From positions 1 through 64,000 of the forward strand of contig CALIAF010000021.1 of NCBI GenBank assembly GCA_938041335.1: a stretch of 64,000 bases of DNA, read 5' to 3'. The notes beneath the pieces were generated by a model that worked only from the letters and a program-made list of their open reading frames with translations, made no database searches and was not told where the DNA came from. Position 1 is the stretch's first letter. Every line of letters starts with the position of its first letter. Shown here piece by piece: positions 9,319-16,636 of this stretch. Source of the stretch: an uncultured Ulvibacter sp. Lineage in GTDB: Bacteria; Bacteroidota; Bacteroidia; Flavobacteriales; Flavobacteriaceae. Position numbers and translations under genes: made by a program.

Positions 9319-10079
9319 TGATTAAAGTAGAAAACGTAAAAAAGAGATTTGGTCAAGAGGAAATCCTAAAAGGAATCACAACCACTTTTGAAAGAGGGAA
9401 AACAAATCTTATTATAGGGCAAAGCGGAAGTGGAAAAAGTGTGATGCTTAAATGCTTATTAGGTCTTTTTCAACCTGAAGAAGGACGAATTTATTATGAA
9501 GAACAGGCCATTCAAGATATGAATGATGACCAACAACGTGAATTACGAGAGAATATAGGAATGCTATTTCAAGGAGGTGCACTTTTTGACTCTATGACTA
9601 TAGAAGAAAATGTTATGTTCCCTCTTAGAATGTTTACTAAACAATCTAAAGAAGAAATGCTAACTCGGGTAAATGATGTTCTGGCACGCGTGAACCTTCA
9701 AAATGAAAACAAAAAATATCCTGCAGAAATCTCTGGAGGTATGCAAAAGCGTGTTTCTATAGCAAGAGCCATTGTAAATAGGCCAAAATTTTTATTTTGT
9801 GATGAACCCAACTCAGGCCTCGATCCTAAAACAGCAACTGTAATAGACAATCTCATACAAGAAATTACACACGAATTTAATATCACCACGGTAGTAGTTA
9901 CCCATGATATGAATTCAGTAATGGAGATTGGTGAGCAAATTAACTTCTTAAAAAATGGTCTTTTAGTTTGGAAAGGCACCAACGACGAAATTTTTAGAAC
10001 CGATAATAAAGACGTTACAGACTTTGTTTATTCTTCAGATTTGTTTAAAAAGATTAGAGAAGTCCAGCTTGGAATCTAA
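9318..10079 (+). CDS. mlaF: MlaF-like ABC transporter ATP-binding protein
   Basis: A 253-residue ATPase with Walker A GQSGSGKS (34-41), a Q-loop at MLFQGGALFDSMT, the ABC signature ISGGMQKR and Walker B FLFCDEPNSGLD, then the switch histidine in VVVTHD. The GGALFDSM and SGGMQKR variants are typical of MlaF/MCE-associated ATPases. It would power the MlaE permease encoded just upstream with a one-base overlap. Confidence 0.92.
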   Translation: MIKVENVKKRFGQEEILKGITTTFERGKTNLIIGQSGSGKSVMLKCLLGLFQPEEGRIYYEEQAIQDMNDDQQRELRENIGMLFQGGALFDSMTIEENVMFPLRMFTKQSKEEMLTRVNDVLARVNLQNENKKYPAEISGGMQKRVSIARAIVNRPKFLFCDEPNSGLDPKTATVIDNLIQEITHEFNITTVVVTHDMNSVMEIGEQINFLKNGLLVWKGTNDEIFRTDNKDVTDFVYSSDLFKKIREVQLGI

Positions 10080-10110
10080 TATTTTTCTCTTAATCTTTTT
10101 AAAATCAACA

Positions 10111-10137
10111 TAATTGGGTTAAATTTATGCCCAATTA
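10111..10137. repeat. Perfect inverted repeat upstream of the FG-GAP gene
   Basis: TAATTGGG at 10111-10118 is exactly mirrored by CCCAATTA at 10130-10137 with an 11-base loop, ending 14 bases before the start codon at 10152. It is followed by an A run, so it is not a plus-strand terminator. It could be an operator or a 5'-UTR hairpin. Confidence 0.5.
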
Positions 10138-10151
10138 AAAAAAATCAAATA

Positions 10152-11771
10152 ATGAAAAAAAGTATACTACTTGTTGCAGCAATTGTTTGCTCAACAACTT
10201 TAATGGCTCAAGTTTCTTTTACGAACCAAAGCGGAATGATAGGGAATTACTCAGACACTTCAGAAACAGCAGTAGATGTAGATAATGATGGGCTTGATGA
10301 TTATGTAAGAATTTCGAGCAGTGGTATTGGAATTGATTACCAACAACCAGATGGAACATTTACTTCTGTTTGGAGAGCAATGAATATCCAAAACGATCCT
10401 AACTGGAGCGTTGCAGCTGGAGATTTAAATGAAGATGGTTATATGGATTTCGTTTTAGGTAATGGACAGAGAGTTTCATTCTTATATGCTACAGCAAACG
10501 GTTCATCTTATACAGAAGACACTTCACATACAGATTATATTTTCTCACAAAGATCAACGGTTGCAGATATTGACCTTGATGGAGATCTTGATGCTTTTGT
10601 ATGTCACGATGTAGATTTAAGTCATCCTTACCGTAACGATGGTAATGGTAATATGACAGAAGATCAGTCTTTAATAAATACACTTGATCGTCCTGGTAAC
10701 TACGCTGCAATATGGGTAGATTATGATAACGATGGTGACCAAGACATGTACTTAACTAAGTGTAGAGGTGGTGCTGCTCCAGGAAACGTGAACAGAGATA
10801 ATGCGATGTATACAAACAATGGTAATGGTACATTTACTGAAAATGCACTGGACATAGGGATGAGAGACAATGCACAATCTTGGGCAACTGTTTTTGAAGA
10901 CTTTGATAACGATGGTGATTTTGATGCATTTATTGTAAACCACGATTTCCAAAACAGATTCATGATCAATGATGGTGCTGGAAACTTTACAGACATCATT
11001 GGTTCAACTGGAATCAATCCAACTGACTTAGGTGCTTGGGAAAATCAAGCTGGAGATTTTAACAATGATGGGTATGTAGATATCTTTTCTGAAATGTCAA
11101 GAGAATTATACTTGAACAACGGAGATTTAACCTTTACAGGAATCAACTTACCTTTTGATGAAGGATCTATCGCAGATTTAAATAACGATGGTTATTTAGA
11201 TGTTGCAAATGACGGAAACCTATACATTAATGATGGTGGAACAAACAACTACATTAAAATCTCTTTACAAGGTGTAGAAAGTAACATACACGGTATTGGA
11301 GCTAGAGTGACAGTTGTTAGTGATTTAGGCACTCAAATTAGAGAAATTAGATCTGGACAAGGTTTTAGCCATATGAGTTCTTTAACTGCACACTTTGGTC
11401 TTGGATCAGACGAAACAGTTGAGTCAGTTACTGTACAATGGCCTAATGGACTTACTGAAAATGTAGGAGAATTAGACGTTAATACAATGCACGTGCTTGT
11501 AGAAGGTGAAGGTGTTGTATTAGGAACTACAGCTTTTGAAACTGAAGGCATCACTGTATATCCTAACCCAACAACAGAAGTACTTAACTTCTCTCTTGCA
11601 GGTTTAGAAAACACTCCTGTTACTATCTTAGATACTAATGGAAGAATTGTAATGAACACTGTGATATCTCAAAACAAAGACATCAACGTTTCTAACTTAA
11701 ATGCGGGTGCATACTTTGTACAGCTAGAAGTAGAGAACAAAGCAGTTAACTACAAGTTTGTTAAAAAATAA
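10152..11771 (+). CDS. T9SS-exported FG-GAP/VCBS repeat protein with UnbV-like domain
   Basis: A 539-residue secreted protein: signal peptide (1-19, ending LMAQ), then about six FG-GAP/VCBS blades each carrying a calcium-loop type motif (DVDNDGLDD, DIDLDGDLD, DYDNDGDQD, DFDNDGDFD, DFNNDGYVD, DLNNDGYLD). A CRTAC/ASPIC-UnbV segment follows (GIGARVTV ... IRSGQGFSHMSS ... FGLG ... VQWPNG). The last 80 residues form a type A T9SS sorting domain (YPNP ... LNAGAYFVQL ... FVKK). It is probably a surface or secreted beta-propeller protein with a carbohydrate- or matrix-facing role, and the ligand is unknown. A strong terminator follows. Confidence 0.85.
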   Translation: MKKSILLVAAIVCSTTLMAQVSFTNQSGMIGNYSDTSETAVDVDNDGLDDYVRISSSGIGIDYQQPDGTFTSVWRAMNIQNDPNWSVAAGDLNEDGYMDFVLGNGQRVSFLYATANGSSYTEDTSHTDYIFSQRSTVADIDLDGDLDAFVCHDVDLSHPYRNDGNGNMTEDQSLINTLDRPGNYAAIWVDYDNDGDQDMYLTKCRGGAAPGNVNRDNAMYTNNGNGTFTENALDIGMRDNAQSWATVFEDFDNDGDFDAFIVNHDFQNRFMINDGAGNFTDIIGSTGINPTDLGAWENQAGDFNNDGYVDIFSEMSRELYLNNGDLTFTGINLPFDEGSIADLNNDGYLDVANDGNLYINDGGTNNYIKISLQGVESNIHGIGARVTVVSDLGTQIREIRSGQGFSHMSSLTAHFGLGSDETVESVTVQWPNGLTENVGELDVNTMHVLVEGEGVVLGTTAFETEGITVYPNPTTEVLNFSLAGLENTPVTILDTNGRIVMNTVISQNKDINVSNLNAGAYFVQLEVENKAVNYKFVKK

Positions 11772-11790
11772 TTGAAGCCTATACTTCAAT

Positions 11791-11825
11791 AAAAATGGGT
11801 GCTCGATGAGCACCCATTTTTTTTA
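11791..11825. terminator. Rho-independent terminator
   Basis: An AAAATGGGTGCTC / GAGCACCCATTTT hairpin with a three-base loop and a run of T residues (about eight), 20 bases after the FG-GAP gene. Because it is A/T flanked on both sides it could also stop transcription of the convergent DUF389 group. Confidence 0.85.
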
Positions 11826-11906
11826 TTACCTAATATATTTTACAACCAAGCCATTGTAACCTGACTCATACTTCACTAGCAAAGCATTTGCTTACTTTTA
11901 ATGAAC

Positions 11907-13331
11907 TTACTCTACCTTTAGTGAGTCTAGCTTAAGCCTTACCTTTAACCAAGCAGCTATGCGTTTATTACTTTCATCCCTTTCCTTACTTTTCACTTTC
12001 TTGTTCCAAGCCAATGTAAAAACAGGCAAAGTATCTATCACCGAAAAATTATTCTGCATTCTACGTGCATAACCTATCTTCTCAAGATTATCATACATGG
12101 CTTTAACCTCATTACACACATCAGCAAATGGGATATCCTCTTTAGCAATAGAAAGCTTGGCAATCTCATTCTCTAAAAAAGTGATGCGCTCTATCTTATC
12201 TCTTATCTTTTGCTCATTATTAATATAGAGCTCGCTTAAAATATCTTCCTTTAGCGACCCAGAAATTTGTTCTCTTAACTCTCCAGAATTATCCGTCCCT
12301 TGATAAATGCGAAGGTTTACTTCTTCTATTTTATCTGTTTCTTTAAGTTTTGCAACCCAAGTATCTATAACGCCTTGAGGTACTGGTTTCCCAATTAAGT
12401 AAACTTCTAGATTCTTAGTTTCATAATTAAATTCTTCTTTTACACTCTCAGCACCCTCATAAATCAGCTCATTTGCCACAAAATCTTTGACCTTATTTGT
12501 AAAAACCTGCTCATCAAGTAATAAAACAAAAAAGTACACACTAGGAATAATTACAATAAGCGCCACTAAAGACACTAATCTTGTAATCATCTTTCTTCTT
12601 TTGGTATTTGCATACCGAACCATTGGGAATCTCAATATCTTTGCGACCAAGAACGTGGCTAATGCTATAAACACTGCATTAATAGAAAACAGGAATAAAG
12701 CACCACCTGCGTAAGCTAAATTTCCTATTGCAAGACCATATCCTACCGTGCAAAGAGGTGGCATTAAAGCCGTAGCAATTGCCACTCCAAAAATTACACT
12801 AGCTATGGTTCCACTCTTTGTCTTGGCAACAATGAGCCCTAAACCACCAAAAATAGCCACTAAAACATCTAAAACATTAGGCGCCGTTCGTGCCACCAAC
12901 TCTGCGGTTTCTTCTGTCAAGGGAGACAACCAAAAATATAAGGTTGCCGTTGACACACTCAACACTACCATAACTCCTAGATTAATAAAGGAGCGCTTCA
13001 TCGTGTCAATATCATTAATGGCCAGCGATAAACCTACACCCACAATTGGTCCCATTAATGGTGAAATAAGCATCGCACCAATTACAACTGCAGTACTTGA
13101 AACATTGAGTCCAATAGATGCAATAAAAATGGAAAAAATAAGAATCCACGCCGTATGGCCCTTAAATGAAATATCTTTTTTAACAGCGGCAATAGTTGCG
13201 TCACGATCTGTATCACTATGAATATCAAAAAGTTCTATGAAAAACTTTTTTACAGACTCCCAAGCGTTCAACTTAATATGATCAAACTCTTCTACAACAG
13301 GAGTTCCATTATTTTCATTATGCTCTTCCAT
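11907..13331 (-). CDS. DUF389 (TIGR00341) membrane protein
   Basis: A 474-residue protein. The cytoplasmic N-terminus is followed by a hydrophobic core of about six to seven helices (roughly residues 55-275) holding the conserved AMLISPLMGPIVGVGLSL and IATALMPPLCTVGYGLA segments that mark DUF389. The C-terminal half is soluble, with charged helices and a coiled-coil-like stretch (about 375-400). The biochemical role of the family is not established. Its start lies five bases after the manC stop, so it is probably the last gene of a minus-strand operon with SprT-like and manC. Confidence 0.85.
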   Translation of the reverse strand: MEEHNENNGTPVVEEFDHIKLNAWESVKKFFIELFDIHSDTDRDATIAAVKKDISFKGHTAWILIFSIFIASIGLNVSSTAVVIGAMLISPLMGPIVGVGLSLAINDIDTMKRSFINLGVMVVLSVSTATLYFWLSPLTEETAELVARTAPNVLDVLVAIFGGLGLIVAKTKSGTIASVIFGVAIATALMPPLCTVGYGLAIGNLAYAGGALFLFSINAVFIALATFLVAKILRFPMVRYANTKRRKMITRLVSLVALIVIIPSVYFFVLLLDEQVFTNKVKDFVANELIYEGAESVKEEFNYETKNLEVYLIGKPVPQGVIDTWVAKLKETDKIEEVNLRIYQGTDNSGELREQISGSLKEDILSELYINNEQKIRDKIERITFLENEIAKLSIAKEDIPFADVCNEVKAMYDNLEKIGYARRMQNNFSVIDTLPVFTLAWNKKVKSKERDESNKRIAAWLKVRLKLDSLKVE

Positions 13332-13336
13332 ATAGC

Positions 13337-14422
13337 TTAGATATATTTTTCGCCAAATTTCTCTTTAAGCTCAGCAAGTAATTGTTTTATTTCTTGTTCT
13401 TTTTGCTTCGGAAATATTAATAAACTTTCTTCTTTATCTACAATTATGTAGTCCTTTAAACCATCAACTACAATGAGTTTTTCTTTTTCAGAAAGTATCA
13501 TATTACCCGAAGCCTCTCTTATATGAGCCACCGCTCTAACCACTGCATTCTCATCTGGAGTATCTGTAATTTTATCATGAAGCGCACCCCAAGTGCCTAA
13601 ATCATTCCAATCAAAGTTTGCTTTAATTACATAGATAGCATCAGACTTTTCTAGGATACCAAAATCAATTGAGATATTTTCTGCGAGAGGGTAGTTCTCC
13701 TTGACAAAAGCTGCTTCACTATCAGTATTGAAACATGAATTACCTTCCATAAAAAGTTGCGCCATTTTAGGTAAATGATCATTAAACGCTTGTAAGATGC
13801 CAGAAACACTCCAAGCAAAAATTCCTGCATTCCATAAAAAATTACCAGCTGCTATAAAAGCCTTTGCTGTTTCATAGTCCGGTTTTTCTCTAAACTGGGT
13901 CACTTGACACAAGCCCGTTTCCGAAGTAATGGCATTACCTACTTCAATATACCCAAATCCTGTATTTGGAAATGTAGGTGTGATTCCTAGCGTTACTAGC
14001 CTGTCTGTTGTGTCAATTGCCTTAAAGCCAGTGATTACATCTTTTGCAAAAGCCGCTTCATCTTCAATCCAGTGGTCACTGGGTGCTACTAACATTTTAG
14101 CCTCAGGATTCCATTTTGCAATTTTTAATGCTGCTAATAGAATACATGGCGCCGTGTTTCTCATAGCTGGCTCAAGAACCAATTGGCGCTCTGAAATCAA
14201 AGGAAGTTGCTTTAGCACTAGTTCCTTATACCTTTCATTAGTAAGTATTAGTATGTTCGCTTCCGGAATAAACGTAGCAATTCTTGAAAACGTTTGTTGC
14301 AACAACGATTTTCCTGTTCCGAGCATATCAATAAACTGCTTAGGAAATTCTGTGGTGCTCATAGGCCAAAATCTAGAACCGATTCCGCCCGCCATTATTA
14401 CTGCATAATTAGTATTATCCAT
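13337..14422 (-). CDS. manC: Mannose-1-phosphate guanylyltransferase
   Basis: A 361-residue nucleotidyltransferase making GDP-mannose from mannose-1-phosphate and GTP. The pyrophosphorylase signature MAGGIGSRFWPMS (11-23) with FPKQF is at the N-terminus. VAPSDHWI, GFGYIEVG, FREKPD and NLWNAGIF-type (NFLWNAGIFAW) motifs follow. It lacks the C-terminal isomerase domain, so it is monofunctional. It overlaps the SprT-like gene start region by eight bases. The product would feed polysaccharide or glycolipid synthesis, including the GT2 enzymes in this window. Confidence 0.92.
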   Translation of the reverse strand: MDNTNYAVIMAGGIGSRFWPMSTTEFPKQFIDMLGTGKSLLQQTFSRIATFIPEANILILTNERYKELVLKQLPLISERQLVLEPAMRNTAPCILLAALKIAKWNPEAKMLVAPSDHWIEDEAAFAKDVITGFKAIDTTDRLVTLGITPTFPNTGFGYIEVGNAITSETGLCQVTQFREKPDYETAKAFIAAGNFLWNAGIFAWSVSGILQAFNDHLPKMAQLFMEGNSCFNTDSEAAFVKENYPLAENISIDFGILEKSDAIYVIKANFDWNDLGTWGALHDKITDTPDENAVVRAVAHIREASGNMILSEKEKLIVVDGLKDYIIVDKEESLLIFPKQKEQEIKQLLAELKEKFGEKYI

Positions 14423-15023
14423 TCTCTAGTTTTAAAAATTCTACTTCAGCATTTGGGTTAAACAAGTACACTCTTCCTGTGGCAACTTCCACACACTCGT
14501 AACGCTTTACTCTTTTATTTCCGCGTTTAAATATTTTCCCGTTGTACAATCTAAAAGATCCACCTACAGGTATCTCAAAGATAAAGTTTTTATCATTGGG
14601 TGGGTCATATTGCTTAAGCGCCAGTGATAATCTAGCATCTGTGTCGCTTGAAGCTTTGGGGTTTTTAAAATGTAAAGCGATTAAAGGTAATAATTGCTGC
14701 GGAAATATCTGAGGCCTAATGTAAGGCAACATTAATTGTTGAAAGGTAAATTTCCACTCTTTGCCATGTGGTTTAATGGCACGTCCATATTTCTGAAAAG
14801 CCACAAGATGCGCAATCTCATGAATAAGTGTGATAAAAAAACGATAAGTATTTAGGGTAGTGTTTACGGTAATCTGGTGGGTGCCATCACTGTTCTTTCT
14901 ATAATCACCATGTCTTGTAACACGTTCATTAACAATTTTAAGATGTACATTATACTCCTGTATTAACTGCATAACAGTTGTAACAGCCGCCTCAGGTATA
15001 TATTTCTGAAGTACTTCTTTCAT
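14415..15023 (-). CDS. SprT-like zinc-metalloprotease-domain protein
   Basis: A 202-residue protein with the HExxH metal motif in TLIHEIAHLVAF (about residues 86-97) and a downstream HGKEWK that provides the third ligand region. The C-terminal part (after about 150) is a small beta-rich domain. Family members include SprT and the protease domain of Spartan, but bacterial functions are poorly known. It is cotranscribed with manC (eight-base overlap) and lies five bases downstream of the XRE regulator gene. Confidence 0.85.
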   Translation of the reverse strand: MKEVLQKYIPEAAVTTVMQLIQEYNVHLKIVNERVTRHGDYRKNSDGTHQITVNTTLNTYRFFITLIHEIAHLVAFQKYGRAIKPHGKEWKFTFQQLMLPYIRPQIFPQQLLPLIALHFKNPKASSDTDARLSLALKQYDPPNDKNFIFEIPVGGSFRLYNGKIFKRGNKRVKRYECVEVATGRVYLFNPNAEVEFLKLENG

Positions 15024-15028
15024 AAAAG

Positions 15029-15388
15029 TTAGGAGCTTGAATTTAGTTTAGCCCGCAACTCCGAAATAATTAAATCTTTTTCGCTAATTCTAGCTTCTAA
15101 TTGTAAAATAAGTTTTTCTGAAAGTTGATTAATAACATATGCGTTATTAGAATTACCCCCTTGTTGATTTTGATTAATAATTACAGAATCTAGCTCTAAA
15201 AGTTTATCTGGCTCAATTTCAAAAAAATCGCAAAGTTCTTTAATATGTATAGCCCAAGAATTACCATCTCCATTTTCTATTCTAGCATAGGTTGATTGTG
15301 ATATATGCAGATAATCTGCTACTTGCTCTTGAGATAACATTTTTAGCTTGCGCATTGACTTAATTTTATTTCCTATTTTAGTATTCAT
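15029..15388 (-). CDS. XRE-family helix-turn-helix regulator with C-terminal coiled coil
   Basis: A 119-residue protein from the ATG at 15388. An upstream in-frame ATG would add 20 unconserved residues. The HTH_3 domain occupies about residues 5-62 (KIKSMRKLKMLSQEQVADYL then SQSTYARIENG). A Gln/Asn-rich linker and a helix likely to dimerise (about 85-115) follow. It is the first gene of the minus-strand SprT-manC-DUF389 group and is divergent from the secreted small-protein gene at 15518, with 129 bases between. It is therefore a candidate regulator of either side. Confidence 0.85.
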   Translation of the reverse strand: MNTKIGNKIKSMRKLKMLSQEQVADYLHISQSTYARIENGDGNSWAIHIKELCDFFEIEPDKLLELDSVIINQNQQGGNSNNAYVINQLSEKLILQLEARISEKDLIISELRAKLNSSS

Positions 15389-15517
15389 ATTAAATCTCTT
15401 TTGATGTAAATTTATAACTTTAATTACAAATAGGGTAAGATTATTCATATCTTGAATAACAATAAAATGTATTCGTAACTAGATTTACAGTATTACTAAT
15501 CATAAAACCATTTAATT

Positions 15518-15832
15518 ATGAAACAATTATTTTTATTACTCGTCCTTTTTGTTGGGCTTACAGCTTTCGCAACAAATGATGTAAACAAAATTTCAAACGA
15601 AACTGAAGTTTCACAAACAGAGTTTAATACTGGCTGGGATATCCTAATCAACTCAAGTGACAACGTTATCCCACCAACCCCTGATTGCACAGCAACTGTA
15701 ACTTATAATGGTGAGGTTGTCGCAACATTTCATGGCTGGGGCGCTAGTGCCTGTCAGGATGCCGGAAACTTGGCTTGTAACTACATTGAAAGTCAAGGCG
15801 GACAATGTCCTGAAGTAATAGCTGGGGATTAA
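15518..15832 (+). CDS. Small secreted four-cysteine protein
   Basis: A 104-residue precursor. Residues 1-18 form a Sec signal peptide (KQLFLLLVLFVGLTAFA). The mature part is acidic, with four cysteines (57, 79, 87, 97) that could form two disulfides, and is Gly-rich near the C-terminus. No known family is recognised. It heads a three-gene set with a GLPGLI protein and a TonB-dependent-receptor-like barrel, but a terminator hairpin separates it from them, so it is probably made in excess. It could be a secreted effector, a bacteriocin-like peptide or a structural surface protein. The sequence does not decide. Confidence 0.75.
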   Translation: MKQLFLLLVLFVGLTAFATNDVNKISNETEVSQTEFNTGWDILINSSDNVIPPTPDCTATVTYNGEVVATFHGWGASACQDAGNLACNYIESQGGQCPEVIAGD

Positions 15833-15852
15833 AACAGAATATTTCAATTAAC

Positions 15853-15882
15853 ACGGGGTAGAATAGCAACCTACCCCTTTTA
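15853..15882 (+). terminator. Terminator/attenuator after the small secreted protein gene
   Basis: GGGGTAG (15855-15861) pairs perfectly with CTACCCC (15871-15877) across a nine-base loop and is followed by TTTTATTATT. It lies 11 bases before the GLPGLI start, so partial read-through would set the ratio of peptide to downstream genes. Confidence 0.75.
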
Positions 15883-15893
15883 TTATTCACTAA

Positions 15894-16634
15894 ATGTCGA
15901 AGCTATTATTTATTATTGCACTATTATCTTTGTCATTGACAAAGGCTCAAAATAGACACTTAGTCGTAGAAATTTTTTACGACTATACTTTAAACAATTC
16001 ATCCAGTCCTTATTCAGTAAACTCCTTACTGACCTTTAACAATGATGAATCTATTTATGAAATTGACCACACCAAAAGCTTTATAGATTCAATTTCTCAA
16101 GAAAATAAAACAGAAGAAATTGTTTTTGGCCTAACTTCTAATAATAACACCTTTGTTTATAAAGATTTTTTAAAAAACAAAATGACCTATACGAATTCTT
16201 TGCAATTTAAAGATTTTCATATAGGCGATAGTTTAAACATAATGAACTGGGAGCTTCATGATAAAAAGAAAGAAATACTAGGTTACACATGCACTGAAGC
16301 GACTACGCTATATGGGGGTAGATTATATATTGCATATTTTACTGATGAAATCCCTATTTCTAATGGACCTTGGCGCTTTAATGGTTTACCAGGAGTTATA
16401 CTTGATGTCAAATCTATAGATAATTATTTTAACATAACTGCCACATCAATATCTATCAAAAAGGAAAAAAGAGAATTTACTAATCCTTACGAAAATGAAA
16501 AGTTAATGACTTGGGATGAATTCTTACAATTATATAGAAAAAAGTACGATGAAGTATTAAGAAATGGTATGACACCTATGGGACCTTCTCATACAATTCC
16601 TAAGAAGGGAATTGTTGAGTATATAAAAGACTAG
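15894..16634 (+). CDS. GLPGLI family secreted protein
   Basis: A 246-residue exported protein: signal peptide (1-18, ending TKAQ), and the family motif as NGLPGVILDV (about 164-173) preceded by GPWRF. It also has the typical LGYTCTEATT segment, in which a Cys follows GY. GLPGLI proteins are Bacteroidota-specific and are repeatedly found next to TonB-dependent-receptor-like barrels. Their role is unproven. Here the next gene starts two bases after its stop, a tight operon. Confidence 0.85.
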   Translation: MSKLLFIIALLSLSLTKAQNRHLVVEIFYDYTLNNSSSPYSVNSLLTFNNDESIYEIDHTKSFIDSISQENKTEEIVFGLTSNNNTFVYKDFLKNKMTYTNSLQFKDFHIGDSLNIMNWELHDKKKEILGYTCTEATTLYGGRLYIAYFTDEIPISNGPWRFNGLPGVILDVKSIDNYFNITATSISIKKEKREFTNPYENEKLMTWDEFLQLYRKKYDEVLRNGMTPMGPSHTIPKKGIVEYIKD

Positions 16635-16636
16635 AC

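Noticed and set aside
12748-13221. 157-codon plus-strand frame inside the DUF389 gene
   Set aside because: Antisense shadow of a conserved membrane protein; no domain and no ribosome-binding context.
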